This document shows positions 14,785 to 21,879 of a stretch of DNA of 26,121 nt, piece after piece. Under the pieces are notes generated by a model that made no database searches, had not been told where the DNA came from, and was given only the letters and a program-made list of their open reading frames with translations. Positions within the stretch are counted from its first letter, which is position 1. The number at the start of each line of letters is the position of its first letter. Source of the stretch: an uncultured Pseudorhodobacter sp. (lineage in GTDB: Bacteria > Pseudomonadota > Alphaproteobacteria > Rhodobacterales > Rhodobacteraceae); contig CAMFIX010000004.1 of the NCBI GenBank assembly GCA_945952425.1, forward strand, positions 1-26,121, read 5' to 3'. A program made the position numbers and the translations under genes.

Positions 14785-15099
14785 ATGATGGATGCCATGC
14801 TGCAGGCGCTCTCCGACCCGACCCGCCGCGCGATCCTCGCCCGGCTGGCCGAGGGCGAGGCGACGGTGGGTGAAATCGCGGCGCCCTTGCCCATGTCGCT
14901 GCCCGCCGTCAGCCAGCACCTGAAGGTGCTGGAGGGCGCCGGGCTGATCCTGCGTCGCATCGACGGGCAACGTCGGCCCTGTCGGCTGGCTCCGCATGGG
15001 CTGGACGCGCTGGAGGCCTGGCTGACCCAGCTGCGCCGCGCGATGGAGGCGAATTACGCGCGGCTCGACGCGCTTTTGGACGATTTGCAACAGGAGTAG
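14785..15099 (+). CDS. ArsR-family winged-helix repressor
   Basis: A 104-residue single-domain winged-helix protein. The N-terminal LSDPTRRAILARLAEGEATV segment and the recognition helix SLPAVSQHLKVLEGAGLI (about 38-55) are typical of ArsR/SmtB regulators. The wing follows (LRRIDGQRRPCRLAP). The metal-binding ELCVCDL box of true arsenic/cadmium sensors is absent, so a metal effector is unlikely. It belongs to the common subgroup paired with an AHSA1/SRPBCC gene, which starts three bases after its stop. Two ATGs are in tandem (14785, 14788); GAGGG upstream suits either. It most likely represses its own operon through the palindrome at 14752-14769. Confidence 0.92.
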   Translation: MMDAMLQALSDPTRRAILARLAEGEATVGEIAAPLPMSLPAVSQHLKVLEGAGLILRRIDGQRRPCRLAPHGLDALEAWLTQLRRAMEANYARLDALLDDLQQE

Positions 15100-15102
15100 A
15101 CC

Positions 15103-15573
15103 ATGACGCTGACCTTCGAGACCGAGGGCGACACCCGGATCATCGTCCGCCGCCGCTTTGCCGCCCCGCCCGCGCTGGTCTGGCGCGCCCATACCGAGCC
15201 CGCGCTGATCCAGCGCTGGTGCACCGGCCCCGAGGGCTGGACCATGCCGGTCTGCCTGTGCGACCCGCGGCCGGGCGGCAGCTTCCGCTATGAATGGGCC
15301 AAGGACGGTCAGGGCTTTTACGCGACGGGCGAGTTCCTGAGCCTGGAGCATCCCCGGCGCATCGTCCATGTGGAACGCATGTTCCTGCCCGACCCCACGC
15401 CGGAAAACCAGGTGACGACCGAGTTCCACCCCGATGGCACCGGCACGCGGATGGTGATGGTGATGCAGCTTCCCGATGCCAAAACGCGCGAGATCATGCT
15501 GGCGACCGGCATGATGGAGGGGATGGAGGTCAGCTATGCCCGGATGGATGGCCAGGCTTTCAATTTGGCCTGA
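15103..15573 (+). CDS. SRPBCC/AHSA1-domain protein
   Basis: A 156-residue START/Bet v1-like fold protein of the activator-of-Hsp90-ATPase-1 C-terminal-like (AHSA1) family. The N-terminal RRRFAAPPALVWRAHTEPALIQRW motif, the central GGSFRYEWAKDG and the FLSLEHPRRIVHVERM strands match family members. These proteins form a hydrophobic cavity for small ligands; the ligand here is unknown. It is separated by three bases from the ArsR repressor, with AGGAG within the repressor's last codons as ribosome site. This pair is a frequent two-gene module in proteobacteria, often linked to stress or solvent response. It ends at a strong hairpin shared with the convergent folD gene. Confidence 0.9.
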   Translation: MTLTFETEGDTRIIVRRRFAAPPALVWRAHTEPALIQRWCTGPEGWTMPVCLCDPRPGGSFRYEWAKDGQGFYATGEFLSLEHPRRIVHVERMFLPDPTPENQVTTEFHPDGTGTRMVMVMQLPDAKTREIMLATGMMEGMEVSYARMDGQAFNLA

Positions 15574-15588
15574 CTACTCACGGGGTTT

Positions 15589-15614
15589 CCCAAGGGGAGC
15601 GTGCTCCCCTTGGG
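15589..15614. terminator. Bidirectional hairpin between the SRPBCC gene and folD
   Basis: A perfect 12-bp stem, CCCAAGGGGAGC / GCTCCCCTTGGG, with only two bases between arms, lies between two convergent genes (stops at 15573 and 15645). A second 7-bp stem, GCGGGGG/CCCCCGC (15623-15629 with 15636-15642), lies next to it on the folD side. Neither has a clear U-tract. Confidence 0.72.
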
Positions 15615-15644
15615 GCAGGTGTGCGGGGGTATGAGCCCCCGCCT

Positions 15645-16529
15645 TCAGGCGGTCAGGCCCTTCGGCTCTGCCAGCCCATTGGCCCGGCAACAGGCCGTCA
15701 AGGTATTGGCCAGCAGGCAGGCGATGGTCATCGGCCCGACGCCGCCCGGCACCGGGGTGATTGCCCCGGCCACGGCCGCAGCACTTTCGTAATGCACGTC
15801 GCCCACGATCTTCCCCTTGCCGTCCCGCTCGATCCGGTTGATGCCGACGTCGATCACCGTGGCGCCCGGGCGCACGAAATCGCCCGTAATCATCTCGGGC
15901 CGACCGACCGCGGCCACCAGGATATCCGCCCCGCGGCAGACCGCCGCCAGATCCTTGGTGCGGCTGTGCGCGATCGTCACCGTGCAGCTGTCGCCCAGCA
16001 AAAGCTGCGCCATCGGCTTGCCCACGATGTTGGACCGCCCCACCACCACGGCATTCAGCCCCGCGAGGCTTCCATGGTGATCGCGCAGCATCATCAGGCA
16101 GCCCAAGGGCGTGCAGGGCACCATCGACTTCTGCCCCGTCCCGAGCAAGCCCACGTTCGAGATATGGAACCCGTCCACATCCTTGGCCGGGTCGATCCGG
16201 TTGATGACCAATTCGCTGTTCAGATGCCCCGGCAGCGGCAGCTGCACCAAAATCCCATGCACCGCCGGATCGGCATTCAGCTGGTCGATCAGCGCCAGCA
16301 GATCCGCCTCCGACGTCCCCGCATCCAGCCGATGCTCGAAGGAGTTCATGCCGACTTCCACCGTCGAAGCATGCTTGTTCTTCACATAGACTTTCGAGGC
16401 CGGGTCTTCCCCCACCAGCACCACGGCGAGACCCGGGGTAATGCCCTTGGCCTTCAGCTCGGTCACATGTTTGGCCACCTCGGCCCGGACGCCCGCCGCA
16501 AAGGCCTTGCCGTCGATCACTTTTGCCAT
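15645..16529 (-). CDS. folD: Bifunctional methylenetetrahydrofolate dehydrogenase/methenyltetrahydrofolate cyclohydrolase FolD
   Basis: A 294-residue canonical FolD. The catalytic Tyr48 and Lys52 (YVKNK), Gln96 (VQLPLP) and Asp119 (KDVDG) are all present. The NADP-binding GRSNIVGKPMAQLLL motif is followed by the C-terminal signature TPVPGGVGPMTIACLL. It oxidises 5,10-methylene-THF with NADP and hydrolyses the methenyl form to 10-formyl-THF, supplying purines and linking to formate through Fhs. The ATG at 16529 is preceded by a strong GAGGAGG site. It is the last gene of the chorismate mutase / FolD-like / FolD series; an 11-base gap separates it from the diverged paralogue. It is convergent with the SRPBCC gene. 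Confidence 0.95.
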   Translation of the reverse strand: MAKVIDGKAFAAGVRAEVAKHVTELKAKGITPGLAVVLVGEDPASKVYVKNKHASTVEVGMNSFEHRLDAGTSEADLLALIDQLNADPAVHGILVQLPLPGHLNSELVINRIDPAKDVDGFHISNVGLLGTGQKSMVPCTPLGCLMMLRDHHGSLAGLNAVVVGRSNIVGKPMAQLLLGDSCTVTIAHSRTKDLAAVCRGADILVAAVGRPEMITGDFVRPGATVIDVGINRIERDGKGKIVGDVHYESAAAVAGAITPVPGGVGPMTIACLLANTLTACCRANGLAEPKGLTA

Positions 16530-16540
16530 GACTTTCCTCC

Positions 16541-17416
16541 TCAGGCGACGGCAAAGGCCGCCGCGTAATGGTCTTTTTGCATCCGGGTCGCGAGGACCGC
16601 GTTCTTCATCAATATCGCCACGGTCACCGGCCCGACCCCGCCCGGAACCGGAGTGATCCAGCCCGCCACCTCGGCGCAGCTGGCGAAATCGGCATCGCCC
16701 ACGGTTTTCCCCTCGACCCGGTTGATGCCGATGTCGATCAGCGCCGCCCCGGGCTTCAGCATGGCGCCGGTGACGAGCCCCGGCTTGCCCACCGCCACAA
16801 AGACCGCATCCGCCGCCCGGGAATGCACCGCCACCTGCCGCGTCGCCGCATGGCAGACGGTGACCGTCGCCCCAAGCCCCATCATCAGAAAGGCGATCGG
16901 CTTGCCGACGATTTCCGAATGGCCGATCACGCAGACATCCAGGCCCTCGACCTTCAGGGGCAGGGTCTTCAGGATCTCCACCGCCGCGACCGCCGTGCAG
17001 GGGCCAAGCGCCAGGTCGTTGTAGACGATGTTCCCGATGGAGGACGGATGCATCCCCTCGACATCCTTCAACGGATGCACGGCCTTTTGCAAAGCCTTCA
17101 CCGGGATATGCGCGGGCAGGGGGCGCTGGATGATGATGCCGTTCACCCGCGGATCGGCGTTCAGGCCCATCAGCACGCCGGTCAACTGCTCCAGGCTGAT
17201 CTCGCTGGGGTAATTCCGCGCTTCGAAGGCCACGCCGGCGGCTTCGGCCTGCCGGCTCTGGTTGCGCACGTAAAGCTCGGCCGCCGCCACGTCGCCGACC
17301 GAAATCGACACCAGCCGCGGCTGCCAACCGGCGCGGGCCAGGTCTTCGGCCTCGCTCTTGCTTTCGGCCATCATGCGGGCCGCGATGGCCTTTCCGTCGA
17401 TCAGCGTAGCGGTCAT
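16541..17416 (-). CDS. FolD paralogue lacking the catalytic lysine; possible monofunctional methylene-THF dehydrogenase
   Basis: A 291-residue FolD homologue in tandem with canonical folD. The overall fold motifs are intact: Tyr49 (ELYVRNQ), Gln97 (IIIQRPLP), the dinucleotide-binding GHSEIVGKPIAFLMM and the C-terminal TPVPGGVGPVTVAIL. Two active-site positions differ. The lysine four residues after the tyrosine is Gln53, and the aspartate of KDVDG is Glu120 (KDVEG). In the human enzyme, replacing this lysine by glutamine abolishes cyclohydrolase but leaves dehydrogenase activity, so this copy may be a dehydrogenase only (inference). Coenzyme preference cannot be assigned. Its ATG overlaps the chorismate mutase stop as ATGA. 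The sequence is too diverged from its neighbour for a recent duplication. Confidence 0.88.
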   Translation of the reverse strand: MTATLIDGKAIAARMMAESKSEAEDLARAGWQPRLVSISVGDVAAAELYVRNQSRQAEAAGVAFEARNYPSEISLEQLTGVLMGLNADPRVNGIIIQRPLPAHIPVKALQKAVHPLKDVEGMHPSSIGNIVYNDLALGPCTAVAAVEILKTLPLKVEGLDVCVIGHSEIVGKPIAFLMMGLGATVTVCHAATRQVAVHSRAADAVFVAVGKPGLVTGAMLKPGAALIDIGINRVEGKTVGDADFASCAEVAGWITPVPGGVGPVTVAILMKNAVLATRMQKDHYAAAFAVA

Positions 17417-17703
17417 CGTCCCAGAACTTCCTCTTCACGCGCGATGGACCATTCGATCACCTCGCGCCAGATGGTCTCGAATAGCGCGGGGTCCAACCCC
17501 GCCGCGCGCGCATGGTCGCGCACATTCGTGACCACTTCTTCAACGCGCGCCTCGATCCGGGCGGGCAGCCCGGTCCCCGCCTTGATCTCCGCCGCCCGGT
17601 CGATATAGCCCGCCCTTTCGGCGAACAGAGCCATCAGCGCGCCGTCCAGCCGGTCGATCTCGGCCCGGATATCGGCCATCGTCTTGCACTCTGCAGGCGT
17701 CAT
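17413..17703 (-). CDS. Chorismate mutase (AroQ type)
   Basis: A 96-residue all-helical protein. The N-terminal helix DIRAEIDRLDGALMALFAERAGYIDRAAEIK has the spacing of AroQ-class chorismate mutases, with Arg30 and Lys41 in the positions of active-site cationic residues and a further Arg in helix 1. The later helices contain RVEEVV and the C-terminal IWREVIEWSIAREEE, similar to PchB-like single-domain enzymes. It would convert chorismate to prephenate for Phe/Tyr synthesis, or use isochorismate-type substrates. I chose the ATG at 17703, preceded by AGAAGGGGA. A 22-codon N-terminal extension to an ATG at 17769 is possible, but that ATG is part of a repeated intergenic element. It is coupled to the FolD paralogue by an ATGA overlap; why a shikimate-pathway gene sits with THF genes is unclear. 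Confidence 0.82.
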   Translation of the reverse strand: MTPAECKTMADIRAEIDRLDGALMALFAERAGYIDRAAEIKAGTGLPARIEARVEEVVTNVRDHARAAGLDPALFETIWREVIEWSIAREEEVLGR

Positions 17704-17762
17704 CGCGGTCCCCTTCTGCCATTCGGCCCCGACATAAGCCGGAATGCGCTGCGGCAAAAGGT

Positions 17763-17790
17763 CTTTCATCGGTCCAAAAATATCCCACGG
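17763..17790 (-). repeat. AT-rich repeated intergenic motif (second copy)
   Basis: Minus-strand GGGATATTTTTGG followed by ACCGATGAAAG closely matches plus-strand GGGAATATTTGGGTCAATG at 10618-10636. Both directly follow a GC-rich hairpin and a CCTCC-rich linker. It lies between the fhs terminator hairpin and the chorismate mutase gene. Confidence 0.6.
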
Positions 17791-17796
17791 AGGGGT

Positions 17797-17821
17797 CCGG
17801 GGAGGTGTGAAACCTCCCCGG
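17797..17821 (-). terminator. Hairpin terminator downstream of fhs
   Basis: A perfect 10-bp stem, CCGGGGAGGT / ACCTCCCCGG, with a 5-base loop begins nine bases after the fhs stop codon (17831-17833). It has no U-tract on the minus strand. It separates fhs from the chorismate mutase/folD genes and may lower read-through into them. Confidence 0.7.
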
Positions 17822-17830
17822 GGGTTCCTT

Positions 17831-19507
17831 TTAGAACAGGCCTTCGACGAAGCCCTGGTCGTTCAGCCGGATGACCTCGGCCGAAGGCACCTTGGGCAGG
17901 CCCGGCATGGTCATGATCTCGCCGCAGATCGCGACGATGAAGCCCGCACCGGCCGACAGCCGCACTTCGCGCACCGGAACCGTGTGGCCCGTCGGCGCGC
18001 CGCGCAGGTTCGGGTCGGTGGTGAAGGAATACTGGGTCTTGGCCATGCAGATCGGCAGGTTGCCGTAGCCCGCGGCCTCCCAGGCCTTCAGCTGGTCGCG
18101 GATCGACTTGTCGGCGATCACTTCCGAAGCGTGGTAGATGCGCTTGGCGATGGTCTCGATCTTGGCGAAGAGCGGCATTTCGTCGGGGTAGAGCGGCGCG
18201 AAGGTCGACACGCCGGACTCGGCCAGCGAAACCACTTTCTTGGCCAGCTCTTCGATCCCGGCCGAGCCTTGCGCCCAGTGCTTGCAGAGGATCGCCTCGG
18301 CGCCCTGCTCGGCGACATAGGCCTTCACGGCGGCCACTTCGGCATCGGTGTCCGAATAGAAGTGGTTGATCGCCACGACCACCGGCACGCCGAAGGACTT
18401 CACGTTGGCGATGTGACGGCCGAGGTTCGGGCAGCCCTTCTGCACGGCGGCGACATTCTCGGCGCCGAGGTCCGCCTTGGCCACGCCGCCATTCATCTTC
18501 ATGGCGCGGACCGTGGCGACGATCACGGCAGCGGCGGGCTTCAGCCCCGCCTTGCGGCACTTGATGTCGAAGAACTTCTCGGCGCCGAGGTCGGCCCCGA
18601 AGCCCGCTTCCGTCACCACATATTCGCCCAGCTTCAGCGCGGTCTTGGTCGCGATGACCGAGTTGCAGCCGTGGGCGATGTTGGCAAACGGGCCGCCGTG
18701 AACGAAGGCCGGGTTGTTCTCCAGCGTCTGCACCAGGTTCGGCTGCATCGCGTCCTTGAGCAGAACGGTCATCGCGCCATCGGCCTTGATGTCGCGGCAA
18801 TAGACCGGGGTCTTGTCGCGGCGATAGCCGATGACGATGTTGCCCAGACGGGTCTGCAGGTCGGTCAGGTCCTTGGACAGACACAGGATCGCCATCACTT
18901 CCGAAGCCACGGTGATGTCAAAGCCGGTCTGACGCGGGAAGCCGTTGGCCACGCCGCCCAGGTTCACCACGATGTCGCGCAGGGCGCGGTCGTTCATGTC
19001 CATCACGCGACGCCAGGTGATGCGGCGCGCGTCGATGTCCAGCTCGTTGCCCCAATAGATGTGGTTGTCGATCATCGCCGACAGCAGGTTGTGGGCCGAG
19101 GTGATGGCGTGGAAGTCGCCGGTGAAGTGGAGGTTCATCTCCTCCATCGGCACGACCTGCGCCATGCCCCCACCCGCAGCGCCACCCTTCATCCCGAAGT
19201 TCGGGCCGAGCGAGGCTTCGCGGATGCAGACCACGGCCTTCTTGCCGATGCGGTTCAGACCGTCACCCAGGCCGACCGTCGTCGTGGTCTTGCCCTCGCC
19301 CGCAGGCGTCGGGTTGATCGCGGTCACCAGGATCAGCTTGCCGTCGGGGCGGCCCGCCAGGCTCTCGATGAACTCCTGGGAGACCTTGGCCTTGTCATGG
19401 CCATAGGGCAGCAGGCTCTCGGACGGGATGCCCAGCTTGGCGCCGATTTCGAGGATCGGTTTCTTCGTCGCTTCGCGGGCGATTTCGATGTCGGTTTTGA
19501 AGGCCAT
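17831..19507 (-). CDS. fhs: Formate-tetrahydrofolate ligase (10-formyl-THF synthetase)
   Basis: A 558-residue enzyme, full length for the family. The ATP-binding P-loop TPAGEGKTTTTVGLGDGL (about 68-85) and the REASLGPNFGMKGGAAGGG region are intact, as are DITVASEVMAIL and the C-terminal GAGFIVAICGEIMTMPGLPK. It ligates formate to THF with ATP, giving 10-formyl-THF, or runs in reverse to release formate and ATP during oxidation of methyl groups. It works with the FolD enzymes encoded just downstream. The start ATG at 19507 is seven bases from a GGAG site; the frame extends seven codons further upstream without a ribosome site. A perfect 14-base palindrome at 19618-19631 lies in the region shared with the divergent RTX gene. 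Confidence 0.97.
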   Translation of the reverse strand: MAFKTDIEIAREATKKPILEIGAKLGIPSESLLPYGHDKAKVSQEFIESLAGRPDGKLILVTAINPTPAGEGKTTTTVGLGDGLNRIGKKAVVCIREASLGPNFGMKGGAAGGGMAQVVPMEEMNLHFTGDFHAITSAHNLLSAMIDNHIYWGNELDIDARRITWRRVMDMNDRALRDIVVNLGGVANGFPRQTGFDITVASEVMAILCLSKDLTDLQTRLGNIVIGYRRDKTPVYCRDIKADGAMTVLLKDAMQPNLVQTLENNPAFVHGGPFANIAHGCNSVIATKTALKLGEYVVTEAGFGADLGAEKFFDIKCRKAGLKPAAAVIVATVRAMKMNGGVAKADLGAENVAAVQKGCPNLGRHIANVKSFGVPVVVAINHFYSDTDAEVAAVKAYVAEQGAEAILCKHWAQGSAGIEELAKKVVSLAESGVSTFAPLYPDEMPLFAKIETIAKRIYHASEVIADKSIRDQLKAWEAAGYGNLPICMAKTQYSFTTDPNLRGAPTGHTVPVREVRLSAGAGFIVAICGEIMTMPGLPKVPSAEVIRLNDQGFVEGLF

Positions 19508-19617
19508 GTCACACTCCAGCGTGGGCAAATGGTGGGCGTTGGAATGGGTGTAACGAGGAAACCGACAAGCGGAAGGCGTTTTTGCGACCAGGATACCGCC
19601 AAATTCGCCGCGCGAAG

Positions 19618-19631
19618 TTTCCGATCGGAAA
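19618..19631. promoter_or_regulatory. Perfect palindrome between fhs and the first RTX gene
   Basis: TTTCCGATCGGAAA is a perfect 14-base inverted repeat in the 256-base divergent region, about 110 bases upstream of fhs and 132 upstream of the RTX gene. The stretch to its right (19655-19685) is AT-rich and probably carries the RTX promoter. The regulator is unknown. Confidence 0.4.
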
Positions 19632-19763
19632 GAATGGAACGTTCAGGGGGAAAATGTCGTATCTAGAATATTTAGTTTACACTGTGCCCGCCGCATTCGG
19701 CGCCATAGATTCGCCGCAGCGCGCGGGCAGGGTAGGTGTCACTCCAATTTCGAGAGACATTTC

Positions 19764-20579
19764 ATGGCAAGCGATTACTGGCAGATCGACCTCTTGGGAG
19801 CCTCTGCGGGGACAACGGTCCGGATCGAACCCGACGGCGGAACCGATCACTTCGACTTCGGCGATTCCTACGCGCCCCAGGGTGTCAGCCGGATCGACCT
19901 GGGCAGCACTTGGCAAGGCCAGGTGGCGGCAACGGCCTGGTTCACAGGGCCGGACGGGCTGGCGCGGCAGGTCGTGTTGGTGGGCGAGATCGAGGTGGCG
20001 CGGGGGAGCCAGGGGGCCGACGACATCCGGGGCAGCGACCGGGGCGACTGGCTTTACGGCGATGCGCTTTATGGCGCGGTGGGAGGCAATGACACGCTGC
20101 ATGGGCGCGGCGGAGCGGATGTCCTGGTGGGCGTCCGCGGCGATGATCACCTGTTCGGCGGCGTCGGCGATGACGTGGTCGAGGGCGGCTTGGGGCGCGA
20201 CCGGCTTTTCGGCGGGGGCGGCCATGACCGGCTTTATGGTGGTGCGGGCGACCGACTGCATGGCGGCAGCGGCGCCGACCGTTTTATCTTTGGCCGCGGC
20301 GATTCGCCTTCGACGGCGGCACCCGCGCGGATCGTCGATTTCCCGGCCGCTGAAAATGACCGGATCGACCTGCGCCAGGTCGATGGCGATACGACGACGA
20401 AGACTCATCAGGACTTGCACCTGGTCGCGGATTTCACCGGCGCCGGGGCCGAACTGCGCCTCAGGCCGGTCGAGCGCGGAATCCTGGTCGAGGCCGACAC
20501 CAACCATGACGGCACGGCGGACTTCGCGCTTCTCGTGCAGGGCGTGACCACGCTGACCATGGCGGATTTCCTTCTCTAG
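19764..20579 (+). CDS. RTX calcium-binding protein, probably type I secreted (copy 1)
   Basis: 271 residues. Residues 1-82 form an unrecognised N-terminal region (starts MASDYWQIDLLGASAGTTVR). Residues about 84-172 carry GGxGxDxLx-type calcium-binding repeats such as GGNDTLHGRGGADVLVG and FGGGGHDRLYGG, several degenerate. Residues 168-271 resemble the C-terminal domain of serralysin-like proteins (GADRFIFGRGD, ARIVDFPAAENDRIDLRQVDGD). The protein ends in ADFLL, a hydrophobic end fitting a type I secretion signal. No signal peptide and no catalytic domain are visible. It is the first of two tandem paralogues; no type I secretion genes are in the window. A weak GAGAG lies upstream of ATG 19764. 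Confidence 0.85.
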   Translation: MASDYWQIDLLGASAGTTVRIEPDGGTDHFDFGDSYAPQGVSRIDLGSTWQGQVAATAWFTGPDGLARQVVLVGEIEVARGSQGADDIRGSDRGDWLYGDALYGAVGGNDTLHGRGGADVLVGVRGDDHLFGGVGDDVVEGGLGRDRLFGGGGHDRLYGGAGDRLHGGSGADRFIFGRGDSPSTAAPARIVDFPAAENDRIDLRQVDGDTTTKTHQDLHLVADFTGAGAELRLRPVERGILVEADTNHDGTADFALLVQGVTTLTMADFLL

Positions 20580-20679
20580 GCCTTGCGCGGAAATTCCCTC
20601 GATTTCTCAACATCCTGCCGCCGCGGTGGACAGGCTGCCGCCGCTGGCCTAGCCTTCGTGTATTTTGCAGGAGCGCATG

Positions 20680-21879
20680 ATGGCGGACAATTCCTATCGC
20701 ATCGACCAGCTTGCCACCAATGGCGCCACGGTCACCCTGGCCGACGATGGCACGGGCAACGACTGGCTGATCCTTGGCGGCACCTATACCGAGGCCACCA
20801 ACATCACCCTGGGCTGGAGCTATGAGAGCGGCCAGGCCACGGCGGCGGCGGGCACCTATTGGGTGCAGGACGGCGCCAGCCTGGTGGGCAGCCGGTTGAT
20901 CGTCACCGGCGCCATCGAAAACGTCCGCGCCAGCAACTCGGCCGATTTCATCCAGGGCAACGAGCTGGGTAACCTGCTTTACGGCGACCAGGCGGTCGCG
21001 GGGGTGGGCGGGGCCGATACGCTTTACGGCGGAGCGGGGCGCGACACGGTCTATGGCGGCGAGGGGGCCGACCTCATGGGCGGCGAGGCCGACAACGACC
21101 TGCTTTACGGCAACAACGGCGCCGACACGATCAACGGCGGTGCGGGCATCGACACGATCGAGGGCGGGCGCGGCGCCGATGTGATGGCGGGGGGCGCGGA
21201 TGCCGGGGATACGGTCTCGTATCTGGGCTCGGCGGCGGGGGTGCAGGTCGATATCCAATACGGCAGCGCCACCGTGGGGCGCGGCGGAGCGGCCTCGGGC
21301 GACACGATCCAGGGCTTCGATGCGGTCTGGGGCTCGGCCTACAGCGACCTGATCCGCGACCTGGTGAAGGACGAGATCGCCTTCGGTTACAACGCCAACC
21401 GCTTCGAGGGGCGCGGCGGCGACGACATGCTGCAGCTGGGCGGCGGCAATGACACCGGGCTGGGCGGGATCGGCAACGACACGATCCTGGGCGAGCAGGG
21501 GCGCGATCTCTTGCAGGGCGGCGATGGCAACGATGTGCTGCGCGGCGGGGCGGGGGCGGATGTGCTGACCGGGGGGGCGGGGGCGGATCGGTTCGACTTC
21601 GACCAGGTGAGCGAGTCCACCGCCGCCGCCCGCGACCGGATCACCGATTTCAGCCATGCCCAGGGCGACCTGATCGACCTGCGCACCATCGACACCGATG
21701 CCGTCACCGCGGGCGATCAGGCCTTCCACTTCTCGCAAGGCGGGATCGGCGCGCTTTGGGTCGAGGCTGCGACGGGCGGCGTGCTGGTCAAGGGCGATGT
21801 GACGGGCGACGGCGTGGCGGATCTGGTCATCTTCGTCGCGGGCGTCGCCAGCCTGGAGCGGGGGGATTTCCTGCTTTAG
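20680..21879 (+). CDS. RTX calcium-binding protein, probably type I secreted (copy 2)
   Basis: 399 residues. The N-terminal 90 residues (MADNSYRIDQLATNGATVTL onward, with TGAIENVRASNSADFIQGN) parallel those of the upstream gene (VGEIEVARGSQGADDIRGS). Two blocks of RTX nonapeptides (about 109-180 and 244-303, e.g. LYGGAGRDTVYGGEGAD and LQGGDGNDVLRGGAGAD) flank an interruption with VSYLGSAAGVQVDIQYGSAT, a segment common in RTX adhesins and peptidases. The C-terminal M10-like region ends in LERGDFLL. It is expected to bind calcium outside the cell after type I export. Of the two tandem ATGs, 20680 is six bases from AGGAG and was chosen; a TTG further up is less likely. The 3' end overlaps the convergent MOSC gene by four bases. 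Confidence 0.88.
   Translation: MADNSYRIDQLATNGATVTLADDGTGNDWLILGGTYTEATNITLGWSYESGQATAAAGTYWVQDGASLVGSRLIVTGAIENVRASNSADFIQGNELGNLLYGDQAVAGVGGADTLYGGAGRDTVYGGEGADLMGGEADNDLLYGNNGADTINGGAGIDTIEGGRGADVMAGGADAGDTVSYLGSAAGVQVDIQYGSATVGRGGAASGDTIQGFDAVWGSAYSDLIRDLVKDEIAFGYNANRFEGRGGDDMLQLGGGNDTGLGGIGNDTILGEQGRDLLQGGDGNDVLRGGAGADVLTGGAGADRFDFDQVSESTAAARDRITDFSHAQGDLIDLRTIDTDAVTAGDQAFHFSQGGIGALWVEAATGGVLVKGDVTGDGVADLVIFVAGVASLERGDFLL

Noticed and set aside
17704..17769. 22-codon N-terminal extension of the chorismate mutase
   Set aside because: The upstream ATG belongs to the repeated AT-rich element and lacks a ribosome site, whereas ATG 17703 has AGAAGGGGA. I cannot exclude the extension completely.
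20576..20652. Inverted repeat CTAGGCC ... GGCCTAG between the RTX genes
   Set aside because: The arms are only 7 bases with a 63-base loop, which is too weak to call a terminator; no better hairpin is seen there.
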